A stretch of 64,000 bases of DNA, taken from Gnetum montanum (taxonomy: Eukaryota > Streptophyta > Gnetopsida > Gnetales > Gnetaceae). Below are positions 46,290-56,430 of the stretch, one piece after another. Location of the stretch: the NCBI GenBank assembly GCA_015680685.1, contig MNCI01019108.1, forward strand, positions 658,792 through 722,791, written 5' to 3'. A model generated the notes under the pieces. It saw only the letters and a list, made by a program, of their open reading frames with translations. It was not told the origin of the DNA and did not search any database. How positions within the stretch are numbered: position 1 is the first letter of the stretch; every line of letters starts with the position of its first letter. A program made the translations under genes and the position numbers.

Positions 46290-47830
46290 CAATGGTAGAA
46301 CTCTTCAATGAAAGATATCAAACCTATGCAAGAGTGTCAGCCTTGAGGAGACAAATCTAGGAATGGACATAGGGGCAACATGAAACCATTGAACATGACC
46401 TTAGAAATATACTATTCATTTTTAAACAATTGCCCAGGACATGGATTCTTCAAGGAAAAGCTAATGTACCACATTATGGATGGGCTCTGTAATGAATCAA
46501 GGGAGAGCCTAGGGATGTATGCCTGAGGTCAACTATATGAGCTATGAACCCACCAATTCTAAGAGCTTATTAAGTAGGTAGCAAAAGAAGAAGGAGAAAT
46601 AGCTAAATGGGAGAATGTTGAAAGCTCTTGATAGGACCAAAATCTTGAAATAGCAAAGGTCCATAATCATGAAGAGAAGAAATCAACCCACTTCAAGAAG
46701 GTGGAATCATCTTTGCCAATACTACAATCACTAGATGAAATTGAGGCAAAGATCAATAAGATGACGGAATGGATACATGAAAGATGTGGAGAATATGCCA
46801 ACACTATTAGAGGTAGAACCATGACGAACCAAGAAATAGGACAGAACACCACTAAACAATTAGAAAGAAGGGTTGAAGAGAATAAGGATAAGAACTGAAC
46901 TACTAATCATATGTATCAATGTAACATTTGCCTGTACAATCACCCTAAAGGTCAATGCCCAATCTTGTCACATTTACATGAGCATTGGGGAGGAATGTTA
47001 CATCTAGAGTTCATACAAAAATACTGTGTTCAATCAAAATGGTAAAAATCCTAGTCATGGGGAAGGCCACCCTCAAACTGGTCACACCCTTCATACCATC
47101 CAAACCTAAGCACTTATTAGGTTCAACATCCTGTTTCCCCAACTAGGTTAACATCCTCTATCTCACCACATCATTACCATTCTCTTAAGTACTATCAACC
47201 CATGTCCTCTCCCACAAGATCACCACCTCATGTTCCTTGCACTTCTTCTCGCCCTTAATATTCTCACCCTTCACCTCCTTCGACATTGCCATTGGTTGTG
47301 CCAAAAGGTTTTGCACCATAGCACCAACCCACGAACATTACTTGTACTACTATGGTCAATAGTAGTGGAGGTCCTCCAGAATGTCAGAAGCATCCTTTCT
47401 TTAGGCACGACCAAAGAAAGAGATAGCACGCTTCCGAAACCACTACATCCTCCAACCCAGCTCAAGTTCAATGCTGTGATGCATCTACCTCCTTGAACAT
47501 AATGCCTCCTATTACCTTATTAGGGCCACTAATCAATACTCCAACTACCATGTGATCCAATGAATATAACAACATAGGGAGACATACTGATCCTTACATA
47601 CCATCTTACGGTCACAAGTGCCATGGTGGGTTAACTCCTTATCAATTAACCACATCTTATAATTTTCCCCACTATGCCTACTTTAACCAAGTGTGTAAAC
47701 TCCAATTTGGGTACATTCCAACCACCACATCAAAGGACACCTAGTGGTTTGAATATGACCAGACTCCAATGTTCCCAAAATGCTTGGATCCAAACCTTCC
47801 ATTTATTAATTCTCACTATGATCAAAAGTT
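46285..47830 (+). pseudogene. Gag pseudogene of element C, part 2
   Basis: Continues the Gag core after D: MVELFNERYQTYARVSALRRQI, then YHIMDGLCNES. The helical piece at 46701-46898 and the knuckle CNICLYNHPKGQC (about 46920-46960) follow, then a Pro-rich tail. It is broken by stops near 46360, 46527 and 46630. No protease. It is closest to element B. Confidence 0.83.
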
Positions 47831-49252
47831 CATTATGGGGGATATCCTCCATTCTAATGAGCAGAATTAATAAATGTTTTTCCTTTTCTTTAATTTTACA
47901 ATTTTTTGTTTTCCAGTTTTTCATCTTTCCATTTGTTGTTTTATCTTTTTATTTATTGTTTATCTTTTTATCTTTTTATGGGTAATCTCATCTATGAATA
48001 AAACACTCATGTGACTTGTTAATTGAGGTGTTGTTCTATGCTATCAAGTCTTAGGTGACTAATTATTTGGACAACGAGCCCACCACATCCACCCAACCAT
48101 TCTATGAATAAGAGGTTCTACTCTTGGTATGATGATATTCTTTTCATCATGAAAACTTAAAAGTAATTTTGTGCTCATTATGCCAAGAGCAAAAAATGAT
48201 GGACTAAGAGGGAATGACCAGGGTGTGACATCAAGGAACTTGTAGATTCTTTTTGGTGACATTTGTAGGTGCTATCATGTAGCCTGTTGTACTAAGATCC
48301 TTGTAGATCTAACAAAAAATGGAAGTAAGAGTAATAAAGGCACTCAATATGGTTCCAAGGGTCCCACTGGAAAGACATGCACCCATGCCTAAAGGTTGGC
48401 AACTTTTTTGGTTCACTGTTGGAAAGGAAAAAGTGCCAAAGCAGCTAGAAAGAGAAAAAAAAAAAGAGAAAAGAGAGAAAGAAAAGATTAAGAAAAAATG
48501 TGTGCTGCAGCAAAATTCCAAATCACTCTTCCCTTGGACAAAATGCCAAGTGATCGTACGCCTTGCTGTCATCATGCTCTTATGGTTGTCCATCATTGAA
48601 TGAAACAACGCGATGTCACTAATTGGAGGAATGGACTTGGTCTTGATTTTGGAGTGATAGGCTTATGACACATTAATCACACCCTACACTCAGGATTCAT
48701 TGTGCCTTGGGTTAGTTACCTCATGTCCTAATGTCTACAATCCCTTCTACAATTCGTCCCATCTGGTTGTCCATGTATTTGTGACCTGTGTCTTGTGTAG
48801 CATTGAATTCATACCTCATCATCATGGTATCTACATGTGTGTGTTTTATGGAAGTGGTGTGGACTACATTTAACCCTTTTAGTACCTACGAACATTTTTA
48901 GGTGTGGTTACGTAAGGGCATGATAGGTAGAAACTTGCTTTGGGGAGGACCCACTTGCGTAACTTTTTTCATTTGCATTCTTTGCACATCACCACATCAT
49001 GTTACACCCTCCAAGTATTGCATTGCTACAATTATCTTTCCCTCTATCATTATTTCAAATTCCAATGTTCCTATGCACCGCTACATGTCCTTTTTCCTCA
49101 TGCTATTCATGAATTTCATTGACAATTCCACTTCATTACACTTTCAATGGCCTTAGGTCTCTTTGACATTATCCTAGATCATTCAATTCAACCTTGACTT
49201 TGGCTATTCAAAAATTCATCCATTTTGCCAAGTACCGTATTTTCAAAAGGAC

Positions 49253-49345
49253 ACGATATTGGGTACCCAATATCGGGTCCAACATGATATCGGGTCCCTG
49301 CTATTAATACGTGATATCGCATCTATAAATACTATATATATGGAC
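49253..49345 (+). promoter_or_regulatory. Internal U3-like promoter block of element C
   Basis: The segment holds GATATTGGGTACCCAATATC, a perfect 20-bp palindrome, further GATATCGGGT and CGTGATATCGC motifs, and then the TATA box ATCTATAAATAC at 49321-49332. This copies the order of the LTR U3 (palindromes, then TATA), yet it lies in the middle of the element about 500 bp before the ORF2 start. E (about 54485-54520) and F (about 13695-13790, minus) have decayed counterparts. It is a candidate separate promoter for ORF2; activity is not shown by sequence. Confidence 0.6.
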
Positions 49346-49512
49346 CCCCTCACACATGTCAATGTCATTCTTCATTGTTCATGCGAGGGGAGTTGTTGCA
49401 ATTTTCTTCCACAAATTGTCGAGATTGCACACCCACCATTCAAACATCCATAACTTACTCATTAACACTCTGATTCTGATTCCGATCAAACCTACTTAAA
49501 CCCAAAGTGTTT

Positions 49513-49530
49513 AACTTAGTTGTGGGGGAA
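49513..49530 (+). other. AGTTGTGGGGG tract (ii) of element C
   Basis: CTTAGTTGTGGGGGAAGG, between the internal TATA box and the candidate intron. Confidence 0.58.
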
Positions 49531-49594
49531 GGGTACATTCCCATTTGCATGTAGTTTTTTTGAAATTCATCGTTGCCCAAAGGATATCATAAGG

Positions 49595-49846
49595 GTAAGT
49601 GACCTTAAAATTGTTAGAAATCGTTTGCCAAATTAATCTTATCTTTGCACCAAGACCATGGAAATTATTTTTTGGAGTCACCTAATCAAAATTGGGCCCA
49701 ATATCAAAACTTCTAGGGGAAAATTTCATAAAATTCTCTAACTCTGAATCACAGTAGACAAGAAATGAATTTATTAAGGTAAGAAGTAAGGTATAAATCA
49801 GATTTTGTAAATAGCCTTACTAATAGACGGTCCCATGTGATTGTAG
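49595..49846 (+). other. Candidate 5' UTR intron before ORF2 of element C
   Basis: Donor AAGG|GTAAGT at 49591-49600, branch-like CTTACTAAT at about 49816-49824, acceptor GATTGTAG at 49839-49846, directly followed by the ORF2 ATG. Length 252 bp. The flanking bases CCCAAAGGATATCAT before the donor are kept in B and E. Known plant intron rules fit; splicing itself is inferred. Confidence 0.55.
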
Positions 49847-52524
49847 ATGGCCCCTAAAAGAGGAAAACAAGGAGGACCCTCCCAGGGTGCATCCAAATGA
49901 CCAAGGAGAAGTAGAGGCCAAGCATCTCTTGAGGAACGTATAGAATAGGAAGCATAATCTTTCAGCATACATCAGGAACCTCTTGTTATTGTGTAATCTG
50001 GACATGCTGAAAGAGGAGATAGCAAAGCACTTGAACAGGGACATCATCTCATGTTGTTCCCAAAATGTGTTTAGGCAATTGATGAAAGGTCCTTTCACTA
50101 AGTTTGCTCCCGAAGTAGTTAGGGACCAACTTAAAGGGTCTCCACTGTGGTCTATTCTCTCTGAAAGTGGTGATTAGTACCTGGGAGAGACGTACCAATT
50201 TTGGCATAACAAAGAAGAAGGCACCACCATTGATATTAGTGGTATTTCTGTTGATTTCTCTACCAAAGCCATTTCAAAAGTTCTAAATCTTCTGAATACA
50301 TGGCCAAAAGTTGCTCACTTGTCCACTCACTTTAATGCTGATGCACGAAAGATATGGTTAAAAAGGACATACAGCAAGGAAGAAAAAGCATATGGAGAGC
50401 TAACACTTGAAGAGAGAATCTACTTCAAAATTGGCACATATCACATCTTTCCCACAAAAGGTTTAAACAGAATTTCCACATATTTTGCTAGAGGAAGTGC
50501 CATCTTGATGGGCAAGGTTAATGCCAACCTACCCCATCTATATCTTACAAAAATTTTGAGGTGGTTTGAAGCACGTAAGATGGGGAAGTTCGCATTGCCC
50601 TTCCTCTATCTCATTAGGAAGCTATGCTGATGTGCTAGAATTCTGGGGTACACCAATGACATCCCTAGGAAGGCCAAAAATGCTTCATTTACTAAATTAC
50701 TGAAGCCACCAGCCCCAAGGAAAAGTGTTGGTGAGACACTAGAGCTTGAGCAGGAACAGGAAGCACGGTCTAGCACACAAATTACAGGCTAGTAAGACCA
50801 ACCACCACCACCGTTGCAAGACTATCAATCGTGGATGAGGCATCTTAGGGCCATTGCTGAAATGGTCAATTGGGGAAGTCATGTTGGTGCCAATCTCTTC
50901 AGGGTCATCGATGATGTCGTATGACCCATGGTCTCAATTGATTATGCATGGGGTGAGGTATCTATCCAAACAAGAGGAGGGGAGTCACACTAGTCACAAT
51001 AGATCTTTGGGAATGCTGCATCTTTTCAAGTGCAATTAGAAACTGGTGAAGGTGCCACAATAGTGGTCATGTATCACCAAGATGCAGTGGGAGTAGCAGA
51101 AGTGGTCATAGATCACATAAAGAATCATTCAATGTCCCTATTATGCCACCAACAGATTTTATAGGAGCACGCGATGCTCAAACTTTGGCTGGTCCCTCGA
51201 TGACTCTTGCAAAGCATGAGGATGTTCTAGATCAGTTGCTGCAGATAGGATAAGTGATGACGTCCCTGTTTGACATCTCTCAAGATGTCACAGCAACTTA
51301 GTTAGACCTCATCTCCACAAAAGGGAAGCTAGTCATGGAAGAGGTTAGGGCTAAGCATGCAGAGGAGGAGTTAAAAAGACTCCAAGAAAAGCTTGTCATC
51401 TTGCAAGTTGCATAGCGGGACCCATCCCAATTCATCCATGCAGACTAGCTAGAGTCCTTCTGGGCAAAGCAACTAAATAAATTGCTGGTAGAGAATAAAT
51501 GAGTGGTAGAGAGAAAAGAGAAGGTTGATTGGGATGCTTCCAAGGCACAAGCTCAAACACATGCACATGTTAAAGTACAAGAGTAAAATAAACAGCTTGC
51601 CGCTAACAATGTCTAGTTGACTATAGTAGAAAAATAAAAGAATGTTCTTGAAATTTTTTTTAGCAATTGCAAGAATAATTAATAAGGGTCAACCAGGACA
51701 TGAATCACTTGGCTAGAGAAAACAAAACCCTCTCAATGGAGGAGGTATGCGCAATCTGTCAAAAGATGGCAATTGAAATAAGTGCATGACAGAATGAGGC
51801 CAAGTGACATGAGAAGCTCAAAGAGCACTTCAGAGATCAGGTGGGGATGTACAAGAAAGTGATAGAAAAAGAAATCCATATGGTTAAAACCCATTTTAAC
51901 ACTCTCATTGCTCAAAACACTAATTAGCAGACCATACTAGATACTTATGCCTTCGTCCACCAAGCTGAACTAAAAATCCAAGACCTACAGATATAAGACC
52001 TTATGGAGTACATGGGGTTGGCAAACCTGCAATATGCCAACTTGGCCATGTTGACAGTAGGATGCTTGATAATAGAATTGGAAAAGTAGGTAGCAACCAC
52101 CTATGCAAAGTATGAAACAGAATTTGTTGAGCATAAGAAGATGTTGCAGAAATTAGAAGTGGCAAATTTTGAATTAGAGGTGGTCAAGACTAGCTACCAA
52201 GGACAAAAGGATGTCATGGTAGACTTGGCTCAATGGCTCACGAACTACCAAGAATACAAGGACAAAGCTAGAGCCTATGAAGAGGAACGACGGTTATTTG
52301 TGGCTTGGTATGTCAAGGCCGACTAGATGTTTTTGCAACTACTATGTCCATGGGTAATGCTGACTCCATCAATAATTGGAGCATTAGCATGGATGACACG
52401 AGATCCTTGAACTAAAGAAGAAAAGCTTCAAGCATTCCTTTAGAGACATCAACTTCCAAAACCTGGAGCACAAGATAAGGGGAAGAGACCCATGGAGGAA
52501 CCACCGCCACCAGGAACCACATGA
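49847..52524 (+). pseudogene. ORF2 pseudogene of element C, longest copy
   Basis: About 890 codons from MAPKRGKQGGPSQ to EEPPPPGTT, with stops and frame changes. Readable N-terminal parts include KFAPEVVRDQLKGSPLW and YLGETYQFWHNKEEGTT. The open piece 50319-50630 (FNADARKIWLKRTYSKEE, YHIFPTKGLNR, LPHLYLTKILRWFEARK, FALPFLYLIRKLC) resembles the domain labelled putative plant transposon protein. The C-terminal half is Glu/Lys/Leu-rich and reads as coiled coil (52141-52326 open). No signal peptide, furin-like site or membrane anchor is visible, so it is unlikely to be an envelope. It lies in the 3' gene position. Confidence 0.75.
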
Positions 52525-52696
52525 GTCTAATAAATTTTTTCTTTTATCAATTCTGTGTATGTGTCCCAATTTTGTTTTGTTTAATTCTACACTATGGCAT
52601 GAGTAATTCCTAATTAGTCAAATAATCCCATACCTATCCACTGTGTAATCAATCAAACTTGTTCTTATTTTGTCTAACTCGAGGACAACTTGTTAT

Positions 52697-52711
52697 TTAG
52701 TCATGGGGGTA
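52697..52711 (+). other. Polypurine tract of element C
   Basis: TTAGTCATGGGGGTA directly before the 3' LTR, which here starts TCATGAA instead of TGATGAA. Confidence 0.78.
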
Positions 52712-53558
52712 TCATGAATTGTGTTTTTTCAGGCCCCAATATTGGGTACACGATATCGTAGCTTGGATAACGATATTGAATACATGATATCGTGGTTCCT
52801 GTGTAAGCTTATAAATACCACATCCAGGTGCACAAGAAAGGGGGAGTTAGTAGGTGTAAGTGTAGAGTCTTTTTGTCCATTTTTAATTCATTTTAGTTCT
52901 TTCCCCAGTGCATGCTCATAGTGTAATGATTGTAATTGTACAGAACCTTTATTCGGGTGTGATGTACTTGGACACGCACATGATCAGCAACAAAGATTAA
53001 GATTACTCCATCATTGCAACATTCACTTAGTTTTTAATTATTTAATTGTTATTGTTATTTATTGTTTTCTTAGTTAATATTTCTTTATCGTCATTTACTA
53101 TTCTCATTGTTAAATGCAGAATGAGTACGAATTAATCATGAACATTGAAGTGTAACTACTTGGTAACCCAGTAGTGTATTTAGGAGTGCTCAAGTAATGT
53201 GCGCTTGGTAATTCCAGAAGTAATACATGAGGTTCAAGATGCATACGGATGATTAAGGATGGATGCTCATCGCACTTAGGCTAGCTTAGACTTTATTTCC
53301 TATTGCTTATTAGTTTCATCAAGATTATTTTCCATTGTCTCTAGGAGTAGCCTAGTGTTAGAAATCATATCATTCACCTCACTTTGGACTAAACCATACA
53401 TGACAAAGCAAATACTAGTCCAGGTGGGAAGACAACGAACTGCGATCAATGTGTAACTATCTAGATCCCACAACTAGTCCATTTGCGGAGTTTAACCAGA
53501 TTGTACGTACACGCTTGTATGCATATGGTTGAGTGTAGGGGTACCTAGCCACTCATCA
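52712..53558 (+). repeat. 3' LTR of element C
   Basis: 847 bp, similar throughout to 37207-38026, and ending CTCATCA. U3 has GATATTGGGTACACGATATC and AACGATATTG motifs (52738-52795); TATA box TTATAAATAC at 52809-52818. Confidence 0.93.
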
Positions 53559-53563
53559 CCATG
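53559..53563. repeat. Right target duplication of element C (CCATG)
   Basis: Exact copy of 37202-37206; element E continues with TCACTAGAAAGACATG. Confidence 0.9.
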
Positions 53564-54793
53564 TCACTAGAAAGACATGTTACCCATGCCTAAAGGTAGT
53601 CCTCTAGTAAGGTTGACATAGATAAAAATAAAATAGCACAAAATAAATTTCTAGGGGTCCCACTAAAAAGACATGTTTCCCATGCTTGAAGGTAGGTGAC
53701 TTCTCAGAAATATAAAAAAATAAAATAATTTCCATGAATAAACTCCTTCCTTGGATAATACACCAAGTGATAATACTCCTTGCAACAGTGACAATCTTAC
53801 AGTTGTAACTCTTAGAGATGAAATAATGTGATGTCACTAGAAAGTGGTTTGGACTTGGTTTGAATCTTGAAAATAAGGGCTAATGATTACCTTAACCATC
53901 AATAACACATAAGGATTCATTATGCCTATGGAAAGATGCCTCACATCCTAATTTTAGTAATTCTTTCTACAGTCTATCTCATCTCATTGTATGAATAATT
54001 ATAACTTGTGATTTTGTATAACATAGTGTAATATTCCCCACCTAGTGATACTAACATGTGTGTTTTGCTAAATAGGTATGTCTTACGTTCAACTCCTTGA
54101 GTGCCTAAGGACACTTTCAGGTCTGGTTATACAAGGGCACTAAGGGTTGGAACCTGCTTTGGGGAGGATCCACTTGTAGAACTCTTGGATTTCATACTTG
54201 CCAAGCAATTCCACATCATCTTGTACCTTCCAAAACATCTAATAAACTTCCTATAATCTCTAATAATCTATCTGTACATTAGAAATTCATTATCCATTTC
54301 TTATCCATACATAACTTTCGTTCCTCAAGATTCTTTCTTCATGAACCTTAAACGCTAACTTGTTGAAAAATATGCATCACTCATAGCCCATGATCATCTA
54401 GACAAGCTTTACATCTTCCAAACATTCCATTTGACTCATTTTGTTTCAAGAAAAATCAATGAAAAAATTGAATTTTTTTAATGGTGACATCGTAGTATAT
54501 AAACATAGTATATATATGCGCAAGAGTTAGTGAAATTCTTCAATTCTCTCAATTGTAGCAAGAGAAGTTTTTGCAGTTTTTTCCTTAGCCCTCTTGCACA
54601 CTAGCTTCCAAAGGCCATAACTTTCCCCTCCTAGCTCTAATTTTCAAAATTTTTTAATCCTGTTGATCTCAAAGTGCTCAACTTAGTTGTGATGGGGTGG
54701 GGAGGGGGGTGATGTTGCATTGCTTGAAATAAATGAATGAAAATTTAAAAACTTGAGCCACAAATTCCTAACGCCCAAAAGATATTATAAAGG
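53564..54793 (+). other. Non-coding region of element E, right of C
   Basis: Two copies of the ACTAGAAAGACATG...CCCATGC block (53568 and 53665), the CCTGCTTTGGGGAGGATC block (within 54090-54185), a decayed internal promoter (GGTGACATCGTAGTATATAAAC, about 54484-54505) and a degraded tract (ii), TTAGTTGTGATGGGGTGGGG, at about 54683-54702. Confidence 0.68.
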
Positions 54794-55090
54794 GTAAGTA
54801 TAAGGAGATAATAAGAACCTTAAAGTTAATTAATCAAACTAAGGCTAGAAAGATTTAGATAATACTCCTAATAAACCATATAAACTATTTTAGGTCATAA
54901 TAAGGAAAACAATAGAAGATTATAAGTAACTAAGAGATATAACACTTAAGGGGTTCCTTTTTGAAAATTTTTCTAATTCTGCAATTGTAATAAGATAAGA
55001 ACATGATCTAAACAAGGGTATGAGCAAGGTAAAGAAGTATTAAGAATTGATAGGAACACCCTAATAATGTTAAATCCTTACTAATTGTAG
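54794..55090 (+). other. Candidate 5' UTR intron before ORF2 of element E
   Basis: Donor AAAGG|GTAAGTAT, branch-like CTTACTAAT at about 55077-55085 and acceptor AATTGTAG ending at 55090, directly before ATGGCC. 297 bp. Branch site and acceptor are unusually close here, so some bases may have been lost. Confidence 0.48.
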
Positions 55091-55670
55091 ATGGCCTCGA
55101 AGAAGATACTAGAAGGAGAACATTCATAACATAGGAGCAAAAGAGTAAGAGGTCGTGGAAGAGGCTCAGTAGGGGAACAAACCCCACAAGTAGGACATGC
55201 AAAGAAGGAGGCTCAATCATATAGCATTCATCAAGAAACTCCTACTATAGTGCACTCAGCCCAATGAGAGGTAGAAATTCCACAAGCACCTAAGGAAGGA
55301 CAGTGCCTCATGTTATCATGAAATTGTGGCCAAGCCAACCAAGAAGATTGATGACATCCATGATCATCGTGGTATTGAATTTTGATTCCTTTATAAAATT
55401 TTCTCTAGAAGTAGTAAAGACACAACTCCAAGCATCTCCATTATGGCCCACACTAACCAAAAATGGTGAAAGGAACTTAGGAGAAACCTACCAATTCTAG
55501 TAGAACAAATAGGCTCATGCTATAATGAAAACTGAAGGAGTCTCTGTGCCATACTTAGTAGAAATGACATATGGAAAAAGAAGACAGGGATAGAAGAGGA
55601 GAGAATTTTTAGAAGCCTAATGATGAAGGGAAGAAGCCGGAAGAGCCACCATAGCCCAAAATATGAACTA
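55091..55670 (+). pseudogene. ORF2 pseudogene of element E, internally deleted
   Basis: MASKKILEGEHS, then SVGEQTPQVGHAKKEAQSYS, matching the N-terminal parts of B and C with stops. In the piece 55303-55500 the segment FIKFSLEVVKTQLQASPLW and NLGETYQF recur. Then about 2 kb is missing and only a trace of the EEPP terminus remains near 55640. Confidence 0.68.
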
Positions 55671-55838
55671 CATCAAGCCACTTCAAAATTTTTTTTATCA
55701 TGTAATTGTTTCATTTTTGTACACACCACTACGACACTTAAGAGTCATGTATAGAGTAGTTAGTGTCATGTAAATCTACCTCCCAATTTTGTAAAGGACT
55801 CTATCCTCATTTTTTTTAACTCAAGGACAAGTTTTTAG

Positions 55839-55853
55839 TCAGTCATGGGGGTA
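55839..55853 (+). other. Polypurine tract of element E
   Basis: TCAGTCATGGGGGTA directly before TGATAAG of the 3' LTR. Confidence 0.78.
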
Positions 55854-56108
55854 TGATAAGGTCAAAAATTTCACCATAATGATATCATAGTTACAATATT
55901 GTATCTATGATGTCATAGATTTGATATTGTATCTCATGACACGTTATTGTATAAATGATATCATAGGATGCATGCTTGCCTATAAATACAGTACTTGGGC
56001 ACACAACCAAAGGAACTTTCATTCCATCCTTAGGTAGACTCTTGTAGTTTTGTTTCATAGTTTTAGCAATAGAGTGAATGCCTGTAGTGTGGTGTTGAGA
56101 AGTTGTAT
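55854..56108 (+). repeat. 3' LTR of element E, left piece
   Basis: Matches 32877-33090 of the 5' LTR, with extra copies of the U3 palindromes (55877-55968) and the TATA box CTATAAATAC at 55980-55989. It breaks off after GAGAAGTTGTA, where integrase coding sequence of element G begins. Confidence 0.88.
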
Positions 56109-56109
56109 G

Positions 56110-56377
56110 AAATTTAGACCATGACATCCTTAGGAAAGTTAAATATCAACCAGGAGATAAGGTTCTCTACTGGAATCTCACACATGTGCCACAACGTACT
56201 AAATTTCAAACACTGTGGGAAGGACCTTATATTATTTATGCAACTTTTCCTTCAGGGTCCACGACAATATACAAACCTGAGAGCCCAGATAAGAAACTGT
56301 TGCTCAACGTACAACAAACCAAACCTTTTCATGAGCTTAGGACAACTAGTACACATGCTACCTCTGTTGATGGATAA
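56110..56377 (+). pseudogene. Integrase C-terminal fragment of element G
   Basis: About 88 open codons: VKYQPGDKVLYWNL, TKFQTLWEGPYIIYA, PDKKLLLNVQQTKPFHELR. This is the GPY/F-type integrase C-terminal segment of Ty3/gypsy (W.GPY). The frame is uninterrupted to its stop at 56375-56377. The upstream core is missing. It resembles FQTLWEGSYVV of F. Confidence 0.82.
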
Positions 56378-56410
56378 CCTTGCTCACTATTTTAGATCTC
56401 CTCCTTCTAA

Positions 56411-56430
56411 CTTAGTCGTGGGGAAGATGG
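56411..56430 (+). other. AGTCGTGGGGA tract (i) of element G
   Basis: CTTAGTCGTGGGGAAGATGG, about 35 bases after the integrase stop; followed by GCCACCTATGCTAACC as in A and D. Confidence 0.58.

Larger units (their letters stand above)
47831..49594 (+). other. Non-coding region of element C
   Basis: Tract (i) reads CATTATGGGGGATATC at 47831-47846, followed by a T-rich run (to about 47985). Conserved blocks lie at about 48220 (GGTGTGACATCAAGGAACTTG), 48370 (GGAAAGACATGCACCCATGC) and 48868-48965 (CTTGCTTTGGGGAGGAC). The internal promoter-like block is at 49253-49345 and tract (ii) at 49513-49530. Confidence 0.72.
37207..53558 (+). mobile_element. LTR element C, gag plus ORF2 type, host of D
   Basis: 5' LTR 37207-38026, primer site, gag interrupted at 38633 by element D and resumed at 46285, non-coding region with an internal promoter-like block, the longest ORF2 in the window and a 3' LTR 52712-53558. 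The CCATG target duplication is perfect. Without D it is about 8.7 kb. It has no pol. Confidence 0.95.

Noticed and set aside
49847-52524. Envelope gene
   Set aside because: The position fits, but no signal peptide, membrane anchor or cleavage motif is seen; coiled coil and plant transposon protein features dominate.
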